Shown here: one piece after another, positions 23,300 to 31,997 of the stretch | Layout of the letters: each line of letters opens with the position of its first letter | How positions within the stretch are numbered: position 1 is the first letter of the stretch | DNA from: Oscillospiraceae bacterium | GTDB lineage: Bacteria > Bacillota > Clostridia > Oscillospirales > Ruminococcaceae | Assembly: GCA_017408395.1 (NCBI GenBank) | Contig: JAFQUQ010000059.1 | Location: 1-41,806 of the forward strand | Direction: 5' to 3' | Length of the DNA: 41,806 bases | Position numbers and translations under genes: made by a program | Notes under the pieces: model-generated | Seen by the model: the letters and a program-made list of their open reading frames with translations, nothing else | What the model was told of the DNA's origin: nothing | Database searches by the model: none

Positions 23300-24733
23300 A
23301 TGAACTACCGAATGATTAAATATATCCTTGGATGGATAATGATTTTTGCGGCGATTTTTATGGCTGTGCCGCTGATTACGGCTGTTGTTTACGGCGAAAA
23401 GGCAGGATGGTCGTTCCTTATTTCCGCAGCTGTAAGTGCGGCGCTGGGCGGTCTGCTTATAATTCGCAGGCCTGAAAACAAGGTGCTGTACGCAAGAGAG
23501 GGCTTTGTTATCGTATCCTTAAGCTGGATACTTCTCAGCTTGTGCGGTTCGCTGCCGTTTGTGATTTCGGGTGCGATACCCAACTACATAGACGCTTTGT
23601 TTGAAACGGTATCGGGCTTTACAACAACGGGTGCAAGCATTCTTACAGAGGTTGAGTCCCTGCCTAAGTGTATTCTTATGTGGCGAAGCTTTTCCCATTG
23701 GGTAGGCGGTATGGGCGTGCTGGTTTTCATTATGGCGTTCGTTCAGCTCAGCGGCGGACAGAATATGCACATTATGAAAGCGGAGAGCCCCGGGCCTTCC
23801 GTCAGCAAGCTTGTTCCGAGAGTAAAAACCACGGCGCTTATTCTTTATTCCATTTATTTTGTGCTTACGCTGATTGAATTTGTTCTGCTGCTTTTCGGCG
23901 GTTTAAGCGTGTTTGAAGCCGCAAACACGGCTTTTGCTACGGCAGGTACGGGCGGCTTCGGCATAAGAAACGACAGTATGGGCAGTTTTTCGCCTTATGT
24001 GCAGATAGTTGTAACGGTGTTTATGCTGCTGTTTTCGATAAATTTCAGCTCATATTACCTGATATTGCTCCGCAATTTCAAGGACGCTTTCAACTGCGAG
24101 GTAAGGTGGTTCCTTGTTATTGTTGCGGTTGTCATCACGCTTATCACCTGCAATATTGCAGATATGTTCAACACGGTGGGCGAGGCGCTCCGTCACTCTG
24201 CGTTTACGGTTGCTTCTTTGATTTCAACCACGGGCTTTTCTACGGTTGACTTTGACAAATGGCCTGAGCTGTCGAGAAATCTGCTGGTTATGGTAATGTT
24301 TGTGGGTGCCTGTGCAGGAAGTACAGGCGGCGGTATAAAGGTTTCGAGAATAATTATCCTGTTCAAGAGTATGGGCAAGGAGCTTGAAAATCTTATTCAC
24401 CCCAAGCAGGTCAAAAAGGTCACTATCGACAACCGTCTGGTTGAGCACGAGGTCGTAAGGTCTGTAAATGTCTATATGGTTGCCTATGTTATGCTGTATG
24501 TTTTCTCGGTAATAGCGCTTTCATTTGACAATCACGGTTTTACCACAAACTTTACGGCTGTTGCGGCTACGATAAACAATATCGGTCCGGGTCTTGAAAT
24601 GGTAGGTCCTACCTGCAATTTCTCTTTCTTCTCACCATTTTCAAAGATAGTGCTTATATTTGATATGCTGGCAGGCAGACTGGAGCTTTTCCCGATGCTG
24701 CTTCTGTTTACTCCTGCTACCTGGAAAAAATAA
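23300..24733 (+). CDS. trkH: Trk potassium uptake membrane protein TrkH
   Basis: 477 residues; the polytopic channel subunit partnered with TrkA. Four pore-loop motifs of the superfamily are visible: TTTGAS, TAGTGGFG, STTGFSTVD and NNIGPGLE; the membrane segments are spread over the whole length. CGAGG lies seven bases before the start. It is the second gene of the trkAH operon and ends in a strong terminator. Confidence 0.95.
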   Translation: MNYRMIKYILGWIMIFAAIFMAVPLITAVVYGEKAGWSFLISAAVSAALGGLLIIRRPENKVLYAREGFVIVSLSWILLSLCGSLPFVISGAIPNYIDALFETVSGFTTTGASILTEVESLPKCILMWRSFSHWVGGMGVLVFIMAFVQLSGGQNMHIMKAESPGPSVSKLVPRVKTTALILYSIYFVLTLIEFVLLLFGGLSVFEAANTAFATAGTGGFGIRNDSMGSFSPYVQIVVTVFMLLFSINFSSYYLILLRNFKDAFNCEVRWFLVIVAVVITLITCNIADMFNTVGEALRHSAFTVASLISTTGFSTVDFDKWPELSRNLLVMVMFVGACAGSTGGGIKVSRIIILFKSMGKELENLIHPKQVKKVTIDNRLVEHEVVRSVNVYMVAYVMLYVFSVIALSFDNHGFTTNFTAVAATINNIGPGLEMVGPTCNFSFFSPFSKIVLIFDMLAGRLELFPMLLLFTPATWKK

Positions 24734-24736
24734 ATA

Positions 24737-24778
24737 ACGGATGATGTTCGACTCGTTGTGAACATCATCCGTTTTTTT
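24737..24778 (+). terminator. Terminator of trkAH
   Basis: ACGGATGATGTTC and GAACATCATCCGT pair perfectly around a ten-base loop, followed by seven T residues. Its minus-strand reading also ends the small gene at 24781. Confidence 0.9.
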
Positions 24779-24780
24779 AC

Positions 24781-25005
24781 TTAAAGTCCGATCTTGCCTA
24801 AAATTCCGCCAAGCTTATCCTTAACGTCATCTACGGAAATCTTTGCCTTGATGCCGTCTACGATCTGGTTGACCATATCATCGGGGAGGTCTACACCTGT
24901 TACGGATTCTACTGCCTTTACAGGGTCCTTTTTGAAGTCTTCGGCAAAGTTTTCGTCTGCCTTGATCTTTTCAACGATTTCTTCGATTTTTGCTTTGATA
25001 TCCAT
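24781..25005 (-). CDS. Small helical protein of unknown function, Nif11/leader-like pattern
   Basis: 74 residues, Lys/Asp/Glu-rich, predicted all helical. The middle part, FKKDPVKAVESVTGVDLPDD, recalls the pattern of Nif11/nitrile-hydratase-type leader peptides (Phe...Pro...Gly-hydrophobic-Leu-Pro). It ends KLGGILGKIGL, a Gly-Gly followed by seven residues. GAGGT precedes the ATG, with a good promoter upstream (25039-25067). No modifying enzyme is nearby; the MacB-type transporter is divergent from it. It may equally be a small housekeeping helical protein. The gene is well supported; the function is not. Confidence 0.75.
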   Translation of the reverse strand: MDIKAKIEEIVEKIKADENFAEDFKKDPVKAVESVTGVDLPDDMVNQIVDGIKAKISVDDVKDKLGGILGKIGL

Positions 25006-25038
25006 TGTAAATACCTCGTTTCTGTAAAATATATATCC

Positions 25039-25067
25039 ATTATATCACAAGTTAAACAATATTTCAA
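25039..25067 (-). promoter_or_regulatory. Promoter of the small helical protein
   Basis: On the minus strand: TTGAAA, 17-base spacer, TATAAT. Confidence 0.7.
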
Positions 25068-25117
25068 GGAAGAAACTTACAGCAAGTGTGACAATTAGGT
25101 GAAATTTACAAATCTGA

Positions 25118-25146
25118 TTGACATTATTTTGTCATTGTGCTATACT
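25118..25146 (+). promoter_or_regulatory. Promoter of the MacB-type ABC transporter
   Basis: TTGACA at 25118-25123, 17-base spacer, TATACT at 25141-25146. Confidence 0.75.
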
Positions 25147-25172
25147 TTAAGGGTGTTATTTTCGATTGAAAC

Positions 25173-25197
25173 GGAGCATAATGCTCCTGTATTTTTT
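25173..25197 (+). terminator. Possible attenuator in the leader of the ABC transporter gene
   Basis: GGAGC and GCTCC close a short hairpin around ATAAT, followed by TGTATTTTTTT, between the promoter and the start codon at 25221. The stem is only five pairs, so strength is doubtful. Confidence 0.4.
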
Positions 25198-25220
25198 TGT
25201 GAAAGGAAGTCTTTATTTAA

Positions 25221-28169
25221 ATGCTTCAGGTCAAAAATATTGTCAAGAAGTACGGTATGGGCGACAATGTTGTTACTGCTCTCAACGGAGTGGATATTAC
25301 CTTCCGTGAAAATGAGTTTGTTTCCATCCTCGGACACTCAGGCTGCGGTAAGACAACCCTCCTCAACATTATCGGCGGTCTTGACCACTACACTTCAGGC
25401 GACCTCATTATCAACGGCGTTTCAACCAAGAACTACAAGGACAGGGACTGGGACGCATACAGAAACCACTCTATCGGTTTCATTTTCCAGAGCTACAACC
25501 TTATCCCTCATCAGACGGTGCTTGCAAATGTTGAGCTTGCACTGACAATTTCGGGCGTATCAAAGTCTGAACGCAGAAAAAGAGCTGTTGAGGCGCTTAA
25601 AAAGGTTGGACTTGAAAATCAGATACATAAAAAGCCTAATCAGATGTCGGGCGGTCAGATGCAGCGTGTTGCTATTGCTCGTGCGCTTATAAACAACCCT
25701 GATATTCTTCTGGCCGACGAACCTACGGGTGCTCTTGACAGCGAAACAAGCATCCAGGTTATGGAGCTGCTTAAGGAAATTGCCAAGGATAAGCTTGTTA
25801 TTATGGTTACTCATAACCCTGAGCTTGCCGAGGAATATTCCACACGTATCGTTAAAATTAAGGACGGTAAGCTTATTAGCGACTCCGACCCTTATATGCC
25901 TGAAACTGAGGACGCTCCTGCGGAAGCAAAGAAGACGCGTGTTTCAATGTCGTTTATGACGGCTGTGTCGCTTTCTTTAAACAACCTGCTTACCAAGAAG
26001 GGACGTACCATTTTAACTGCTTTTGCAGGCTCTATCGGTATTATCGGTATCGCACTCATCCTCTCCCTTTCAACGGGTATCAACGACTACATAAACGGTA
26101 TCCAGGAGGAAACGCTTTCGTCCTATCCTATCACCATCACCAAGGAAACCGCCGATACGGCGAGCCTTATGAACTCTATGATGGAAAGCCGAAAGGAAAC
26201 GATGGAACAGCGTGAGGGTCAGGAAAATATGGTTTATGCCAATACTCAGGTATACGAAATTTTCAACTCTCTCAGCTCATCCGCAAAGCAGACCAACAAT
26301 ATGACCGAAATCAAGGAGTTCTTTGACAACGATGCGGTCATTAAGGAAAATGCAAGCTCCGTTGCTTACTCCTACAACATTCAGATGCCTATATTTACAA
26401 AGGATACCGAGGGCAAGATCATTCAGTCTGATTTCTCTAAAATAATGCAGACTTCTGTCGGTCTTGACTCTTCCTCAACTTCTGCGGCAATGGGTGCTGC
26501 AATGCAGATGTCCTCTGTAAACGTATGGGAAGAGATGCTGGCAGGCGATGACGGCTCCGCTGTAAATGAAATGCTTAAAGAGCAGTACGACGTTATTTAC
26601 GGCAGCTGGCCTGAAAATTACGACGAGGTCGTAGTTATCCTTTCATCCGGTCACGAAATTCCCGACGTTGTTGCTTATACTCTCGGTCTTAAGGATCAGT
26701 CAATGCTTCCTGATGTTACACAGAAGGCTATGACAGGCAAGATCATTGACGATTACGGCAAGACAGAGTGGTCCTTTGATGAAATTATGGCTAAGGATTA
26801 CAAGCTTATCCTGCCCTGTGAATACTATCAGAAAAACGAAGGCGGCAAGGGCTATGTTAATCTTACGGAAACAGAAACAGGTCTGGAGTTTATTTTCACA
26901 GACGAGGAAATCGGTGTTCCCCTTAAGGTAACAGGCTTTATCCGTCCTAACGAAGAAGCTTCCTCCGTTATGCTTACAGGCTATATCGGCTACACAAGCA
27001 AGCTTACGGAATATGTTATCGAAAAGACAAACAACAGCGCTATCGTCAAGGAACAGCTTGAAAACGAGACTATTGATGTTCTGACAGGTCTTGAATTCAA
27101 GACGGATGATTACGTTGAGCCGTCCGACGCTGAAAAGGCAGCAGAAATCAAGGATTACCTTGCTGACCTTACAACATCCGAAAAATCCGATGTTTACAGA
27201 TTTATTATGTCTAAGCCTGACGACGCTGAGGCTGACGCTTACGTTGAACAGTATCTTTCCGCAATAACAAGGGAAGAGCTTGAAGCACAGCTTATTGAAG
27301 CCTATGCTCAGCAGATGGGCGTTGAAGCGTCAAACGTTGAGTCCTACATCAAGCAGATGGACGACGAAACTCTCTTCGGTTACGCAGGTGACGCTATGAA
27401 GGAGCAGTATGCCGCACAGTATGCCGCACAGGTTGAACAGCAGCTTACTGTAATGACAGCGGAACAGCTTGCTGCAGCTTTCGATATGACTCAGTTCACA
27501 GACGCTCAGTATGCAAAGATGTTTGATGAGTACACCCCTGTTGAGCTTTCCGAATCAAGCTGTGATGAGGTGCTGGACACTCTCGGTCACACCGATTTCG
27601 ACAAGCCTTCCGTTGTAAGAGTTTACGCAAAGACCTTTGCCGAAAAGGATATGATCTCCGAAAAGATCGCAGAATACAACGATGCGGCTGATGAGGACAG
27701 CGTTATCCACTATACCGACTATGTTGCTCTGCTTATGTCCTCCATTACGGACATTATCAGCGGTATTTCCTATCTGCTTATTGCATTCGTTGCAATTTCT
27801 CTTGTCGTATCTTCAATTATGATCGGTATTATCACTTACATCTCCGTTCTTGAAAGAACAAGAGAAATCGGTATTCTCCGTGCTATCGGTGCTTCAAAGG
27901 GCGATATTTCCACAGTTTTCAATGCTGAAACACTTCTCGTAGGTCTTACATCAGGTCTGATAGGTATAGGCGTATCCGCACTTGCTATCATTCCGATAAA
28001 CGCTATCGTTTACAGTCTGACCGGAATCGAGGGACTCAAGGCGATACTTCCTGTTCCTGCGGCTGTAATTCTCGTTATAATCAGTATGGTGCTTACACTC
28101 ATTGCAGGTGTTATCCCATCAAGAGTTGCCGCTAAGAAGGACCCTGTTGAGGCTCTCAGAACTGAATAA
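25221..28169 (+). CDS. MacB-type ABC transporter, ATPase fused to FtsX-like permease
   Basis: 982 residues. ATPase domain (1-230): Walker A GHSGCGKTT at 38-46, signature MSGGQMQR, Walker B ILLADEPTGALD, switch His in VTHNPE. Then permease: TM1 (about 257-285), a large extracellular domain of roughly 550 residues, and three C-terminal membrane segments with the FtsX motif ERTREIGILRAIGAS and the closing DPVEALRTE. Proteins of this type couple ATP hydrolysis to mechanical work or export rather than import. The extracellular part is long for the family and holds a Tyr/Ala/Gln-rich helical stretch (AAQYAAQVEQQ). It converges on the operon at 28507-35871, which encodes a MacA-like adaptor, so the two may work together. 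Confidence 0.92.
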   Translation: MLQVKNIVKKYGMGDNVVTALNGVDITFRENEFVSILGHSGCGKTTLLNIIGGLDHYTSGDLIINGVSTKNYKDRDWDAYRNHSIGFIFQSYNLIPHQTVLANVELALTISGVSKSERRKRAVEALKKVGLENQIHKKPNQMSGGQMQRVAIARALINNPDILLADEPTGALDSETSIQVMELLKEIAKDKLVIMVTHNPELAEEYSTRIVKIKDGKLISDSDPYMPETEDAPAEAKKTRVSMSFMTAVSLSLNNLLTKKGRTILTAFAGSIGIIGIALILSLSTGINDYINGIQEETLSSYPITITKETADTASLMNSMMESRKETMEQREGQENMVYANTQVYEIFNSLSSSAKQTNNMTEIKEFFDNDAVIKENASSVAYSYNIQMPIFTKDTEGKIIQSDFSKIMQTSVGLDSSSTSAAMGAAMQMSSVNVWEEMLAGDDGSAVNEMLKEQYDVIYGSWPENYDEVVVILSSGHEIPDVVAYTLGLKDQSMLPDVTQKAMTGKIIDDYGKTEWSFDEIMAKDYKLILPCEYYQKNEGGKGYVNLTETETGLEFIFTDEEIGVPLKVTGFIRPNEEASSVMLTGYIGYTSKLTEYVIEKTNNSAIVKEQLENETIDVLTGLEFKTDDYVEPSDAEKAAEIKDYLADLTTSEKSDVYRFIMSKPDDAEADAYVEQYLSAITREELEAQLIEAYAQQMGVEASNVESYIKQMDDETLFGYAGDAMKEQYAAQYAAQVEQQLTVMTAEQLAAAFDMTQFTDAQYAKMFDEYTPVELSESSCDEVLDTLGHTDFDKPSVVRVYAKTFAEKDMISEKIAEYNDAADEDSVIHYTDYVALLMSSITDIISGISYLLIAFVAISLVVSSIMIGIITYISVLERTREIGILRAIGASKGDISTVFNAETLLVGLTSGLIGIGVSALAIIPINAIVYSLTGIEGLKAILPVPAAVILVIISMVLTLIAGVIPSRVAAKKDPVEALRTE

Positions 28170-28176
28170 TAATCGG

Positions 28177-28217
28177 GCATTGCAGGATATAAATAAAGTA
28201 TCCTGCAATGCTTTTTT
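28177..28217 (+). terminator. Terminator of the MacB-type transporter gene
   Basis: GCATTGCAGGATA and TATCCTGCAATGC pair perfectly around a nine-base loop, followed by TTTTTT. Confidence 0.9.
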
Positions 28218-28248
28218 ATACTATAAATTTCAAATAGTATTTGAGCGT

Positions 28249-28505
28249 CAGTACATAAAGCAAACACAAGGTTTACTTTATGTACTGAGGCAAAATTTTG
28301 TTTAATACAAAAAATATAGCCGCAATTCAGATTAATAGGCTTTGAAGGATTACTAAAATCCGATGATTTTCTCATCTTTGCCTTATTGTTCTGAATTGCG
28401 GCTTAGTTTTGCTTGTAATTGCTAAGGGCGCTGCCCTTAACCCGCAAGGGACGCCGTCCCTTTGAACCCTGCAAGCCTTTTGAAAAAGGCTTGACCTAAA
28501 ACTTT
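28249..28505. repeat. Hairpin-array repeat, copy 2
   Basis: Same hairpin order as 18768-19050. H1 is CAGTACATAAAGCAAAC/GTTTACTTTATGTACTG (one mismatch); H2 is CCGCAATTCAG/CTGAATTGCGG with inner AATAGGC/GCCTTATT; H3 is AAGGGC/GCCCTT; H4 is AAGGGAC/GTCCCTT; H5 is CAAGCCTTTT/AAAAGGCTTG. Several stem positions differ from copy 1 in both arms, keeping pairing. The tail GACCTAAAACTTTA runs right up to the stop codon of the gene at 28507. Confidence 0.85.
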
Positions 28506-28506
28506 A

Positions 28507-30891
28507 CTATCTGTTTTCGCTGATGTAGATACTTGCTCTGTTCTGGATAATATCAGCTGTTTCATCAAGGGATTTCTGTCCTGAAAAATATGCGGCAGCT
28601 TCTTCGGTGATGATCTTCATAAGGTCGGTATCATACTGATAGGTTGTTGATGCGGATGTGATAAGATTCATAAGCTTTTCGTTGTCTGCGTCTGTGTTTA
28701 CGCCGATGTCAACGGAGGTTTCACCTATCCAGTAGGTGTTCTCGTATTCTACCTTGTTGCCGTTTTCATCTGTGTAGAAAGGCTTTTCCTTTGCCTGTTC
28801 CTTAAGAGCGTCGTATGCGGAAAGCTTGACAGGGAAGTTGCTTGCATTGTTCTGGTAATCGTCGGAGAGGAAGTATTTTAAGAATTCCCATGCACCGTCA
28901 GGGTTCTTTGCCTTGGCTGTGATTGCGTAAGAGCTGTTTGCGTTGATAACGCTGCCGTTTCCGCTGCTTACAGGGTAGCCGATAAAGGTTACTTCTTCGC
29001 CGAATTTACCCTTTTCAATTTCGATCATACTGTTGAATCTGTAAATATATTCGGCGCTTAAAAGCTGGGTGCCGTTTCTGTATGAAGCCTGTAAATCGTT
29101 CCAGTAGCTTTCGTCTTTGTAAAGCTCGTCGTAGTTGATTTCCTCGGGGTATTCGTTTGCCGCTTCAAGGAGTGCCTTGAAATCGGCTGTGTTGAAGTAA
29201 CATTCGCCTGTTTCCTTGTTTACATAAGAGCCCATACCGTAGGAGAGGAAGTTTGCAAGGAAGTTTTCCTTTGTCCATTCCTGGAAGATACCCTCAGGCT
29301 TGCCCTTTACAAATTCAAGATATTCTGCCATTGTCCAGGACTGTTTGCCGTCTAATAAGGATGTCTTGCCCACAAGGGTATTGATGGTGAAGTCAGGAAC
29401 AAGCTGATAAAGCTTGCCGTCGATGGAGTATGCGTCGAAAATGTTTGTGAGGTAGTCTGCACGGTTGATGGTTTCATCGCTGTCGATAAACTGATTAAGG
29501 TCAGCAAGGATACCCTTTGAAATGTAGCTGTCAACAGGCATTGAGTACTGGTCGATGATAAGAATATCGGGGATGTCGCCTGAGATAAGGTCGTTGGTAA
29601 GCTTTGTGTAGCCTGCTGTATAGTCGCCTGTGCCGTCGTCATAATCGGAGTAGGATCTGACTTCGATCTGGTATTTGTCGCTGGTCTGGTTGAATTCAAC
29701 GATCTGCTGCTTTGTCTTATAGTTTAAATAGTGTGTGTAAACGGAGATAAGCTGCTTGTCGGGAATTTCGGACGGGTCTACCTTTGTGAGGATGTTGAGG
29801 ATCATATCGCTGCCGCTCCAGGAGTAGCCGCCGCCTTCTTCCTCGTATTTGTAGGTCGTGCAGAGAACACGTCCGTCAGAGAGAATGGTTGCGTTGTTCA
29901 TAGTGGTCGTATCAAGACCGCATTTGAGCCAGTCGAGAACGATGGTGGTTTCACCTGTTTCAAGGTCAAGTCCGAGAAGTGCGTTATCGGTTGAAACGTA
30001 GAGGTCATATTCGGAGCTGCCGTTGAAGAAGGAGTAGTAGTTTGCATTTATTCTGTATTCTTCGGTGAAGCTCTTTGAAGCAAAGTCGATTACCTTTGCT
30101 GTATTTTTGTTCTTGTACTCGTCATCAATGATTTCGTAGGAGTTCATCATTGCAACTATTCTGCCGTCGCCTGTTTTATAGATACCGTTCATATATGAGC
30201 CTGAGGTATCTGTTGATTCGGCACCGCCAAGCTTGAAGGAGAACTTGCCTGTGCTGTCGCAGACATAGATTTCGTTATCGGTAACAAGATAAATGTTGCC
30301 GCTGTTGTCCATTTCCATATTGCCGACATAGAAATACTCTGCGTTGCTCTGCTCCTTGACGGAGGAAATATCGGTAGTGCTCAGCTCCTTGCCGTCCTTG
30401 TCAAGCTTCTTGATAAAATAGCTTTCTGTGCTTTCGTTTGTCTGCATATTATAGGTGTAATTCTGCATAAGCAGGGCAACGGTACCGTCATCGGCAACGC
30501 ACACCTTCTGGATGTTTGAATAGGTAGAGCCTGTTTCGGAATTGTCGCTGTTTGAAGAAATTACAACTCTGTCAAGGCTGTTGCCGTCCGAGTCGAGAAT
30601 TGCCATTACGGTATCAGAGGAGTATGAGTAGGTTTCTTCAACCATTCCGCCGTCTGTATTTCCGGTGGGTTCGGGGGTGGTGTTTACATTTCCGAAAATG
30701 TAGATACGGTCACCGCCGTAGGTCATTGTGTTTATGTATTCAAAGGTTTCGGTAAAAGGTATCTCGGTGGTTCTGTACACGTTTTCCTTTGAAGCCATAG
30801 GTACTTCCTGCTTGCCGCAGGACGCCAGGGAAAGCATTGCTGCAAGTGACACTGCTGCCGCTGTACAGCGTTTCAGGATGTTCTTTTTCAT
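28507..30891 (-). CDS. Lipoprotein: propeller-like N-terminal domain plus ABC solute-binding domain
   Basis: 794 residues, about twice the size of a normal family 1 solute-binding protein. Lipobox LASC gives lipidated Cys25. Residues of about 50-385 contain repeated strand-rich units with Asp/Gly turns (for example DDGTVALLM, DNSGNIYLV, GDGRIVAMM, SDGRVLCTT), resembling a beta-propeller. Residues of about 390-794 match an extracellular solute-binding protein: KQQIVEFNQTS, DIPDILIID, GKLYQLVPDF, GAWEFLKYFL. It is the last gene of the operon; its ATG overlaps the preceding stop (ATGA). It probably delivers a substrate to the two permeases at the head of the operon; the propeller may bind cell-wall or glycan material. 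Confidence 0.85.
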   Translation of the reverse strand: MKKNILKRCTAAAVSLAAMLSLASCGKQEVPMASKENVYRTTEIPFTETFEYINTMTYGGDRIYIFGNVNTTPEPTGNTDGGMVEETYSYSSDTVMAILDSDGNSLDRVVISSNSDNSETGSTYSNIQKVCVADDGTVALLMQNYTYNMQTNESTESYFIKKLDKDGKELSTTDISSVKEQSNAEYFYVGNMEMDNSGNIYLVTDNEIYVCDSTGKFSFKLGGAESTDTSGSYMNGIYKTGDGRIVAMMNSYEIIDDEYKNKNTAKVIDFASKSFTEEYRINANYYSFFNGSSEYDLYVSTDNALLGLDLETGETTIVLDWLKCGLDTTTMNNATILSDGRVLCTTYKYEEEGGGYSWSGSDMILNILTKVDPSEIPDKQLISVYTHYLNYKTKQQIVEFNQTSDKYQIEVRSYSDYDDGTGDYTAGYTKLTNDLISGDIPDILIIDQYSMPVDSYISKGILADLNQFIDSDETINRADYLTNIFDAYSIDGKLYQLVPDFTINTLVGKTSLLDGKQSWTMAEYLEFVKGKPEGIFQEWTKENFLANFLSYGMGSYVNKETGECYFNTADFKALLEAANEYPEEINYDELYKDESYWNDLQASYRNGTQLLSAEYIYRFNSMIEIEKGKFGEEVTFIGYPVSSGNGSVINANSSYAITAKAKNPDGAWEFLKYFLSDDYQNNASNFPVKLSAYDALKEQAKEKPFYTDENGNKVEYENTYWIGETSVDIGVNTDADNEKLMNLITSASTTYQYDTDLMKIITEEAAAYFSGQKSLDETADIIQNRASIYISENR

Positions 30892-31985
30892 AATGTTTTT
30901 TCCGCCTTTCCGCGTGATAAATTGAATTTTATTCTATGTAAAGCCGCTGATATTTTTTCAACGGCGGATTTCAGTAGCTTCTTCCGCATACGGATAAGCT
31001 TTCCTGTAAAATAAAGCAGGGTAAGCAGCGGTACAATAAGCATTATCGCCGCCGCAAGCAGTACGGACGCTGCACGCTCTTCCGTAATTCTTGCCGCATT
31101 TTCCCAGAAAGGATAAACGAGGGGACTGTCTATCACCGCACGCTTGCCGTTGTCAAGGGCAATTTCCGCAAGCTTTTTAAGGGAGTATCGCTCCGAGTTT
31201 GCAACAAGCTTTACGGTGTTGTCGTCTTCTCTCAGGCCTGCGGTTTCGCTGAGTATCTTTTCCGCAAGTCCCGTAACGGGATTTGGTATGCAGGCTTCAT
31301 AAGCTGTAATGTACGGTGCGGCGTCTCCCAGAAGATTGGAAAGACCCGTATAGGAAATGTACATCTTGGGTTTACTGCCGTAAACATACTCACTGGCGGA
31401 GTCCTCGTCGGGAAGAACAACACCTGCGATATAAAACCGCTTTTCGTTTATGACCACCGTCATTCCCACAATATCGTTCGAGCCGAAAAGCTGCCACGCC
31501 AATGTTTCGTCAAGAATGACCCTGTCCTGCATTAAATCGCTGTCGGAATAGTAGCTTCCGCTTAAAAGCTTAAGTGGGTGAAAGAGGAAATAATCTCCGC
31601 CTGTTGCAATGCAGTTTACTTCGGAAGAAACGGTATAGTCGCTTCTTGATGAGCTTACAGTCAGATGAGCAGGGGTGGAGAATGCGTCAAACCACGTTCT
31701 TGCGTTGGGGTTTAAGGCTTCAACGGAATTTTCCGTGAGCTTCTTGTCAATGTTTACACGCATTGTATAGACCGTGTTGAGGTCAATTGCGCTTCCTGCC
31801 GAGTAAAATACCGAAAGCTGGGAAAAACGCTGGTTTTCCGATTTGCTCCAACGTGAAGCCATATGCTGGGAGGGCAGGGAGCTTGTTATGGATGAAAGCA
31901 CTATTGTCAGCACCGCAAATGCGACAAGGCAGACGCCGTTGAGCACGGCAAGGAAGATATACCGCTGTTTCTTTAATGAATTCAT
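30888..31985 (-). CDS. Membrane protein with MacB periplasmic-core-like domain, no ATPase and no complete FtsX domain
   Basis: 365 residues. TM1 is at about 10-32, an extracellular domain at about 33-300 resembles the MacB_PCD fold (VNCIATGGDYF, RVILDETLAWQLFGSNDIVGMTV, FYIAGVV), and a second membrane segment lies at about 307-330, followed by a basic tail. A complete MacB/FtsX unit would have four membrane segments, so this is a reduced form. It lies between the adaptor and the solute-binding gene, 12 bases after the adaptor stop. It may form part of an envelope complex with the adaptor; the function is inferred from position only. Confidence 0.75.
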   Translation of the reverse strand: MNSLKKQRYIFLAVLNGVCLVAFAVLTIVLSSITSSLPSQHMASRWSKSENQRFSQLSVFYSAGSAIDLNTVYTMRVNIDKKLTENSVEALNPNARTWFDAFSTPAHLTVSSSRSDYTVSSEVNCIATGGDYFLFHPLKLLSGSYYSDSDLMQDRVILDETLAWQLFGSNDIVGMTVVINEKRFYIAGVVLPDEDSASEYVYGSKPKMYISYTGLSNLLGDAAPYITAYEACIPNPVTGLAEKILSETAGLREDDNTVKLVANSERYSLKKLAEIALDNGKRAVIDSPLVYPFWENAARITEERAASVLLAAAIMLIVPLLTLLYFTGKLIRMRKKLLKSAVEKISAALHRIKFNLSRGKAEKTL

Positions 31986-31997
31986 ACGGCGGCCTCC

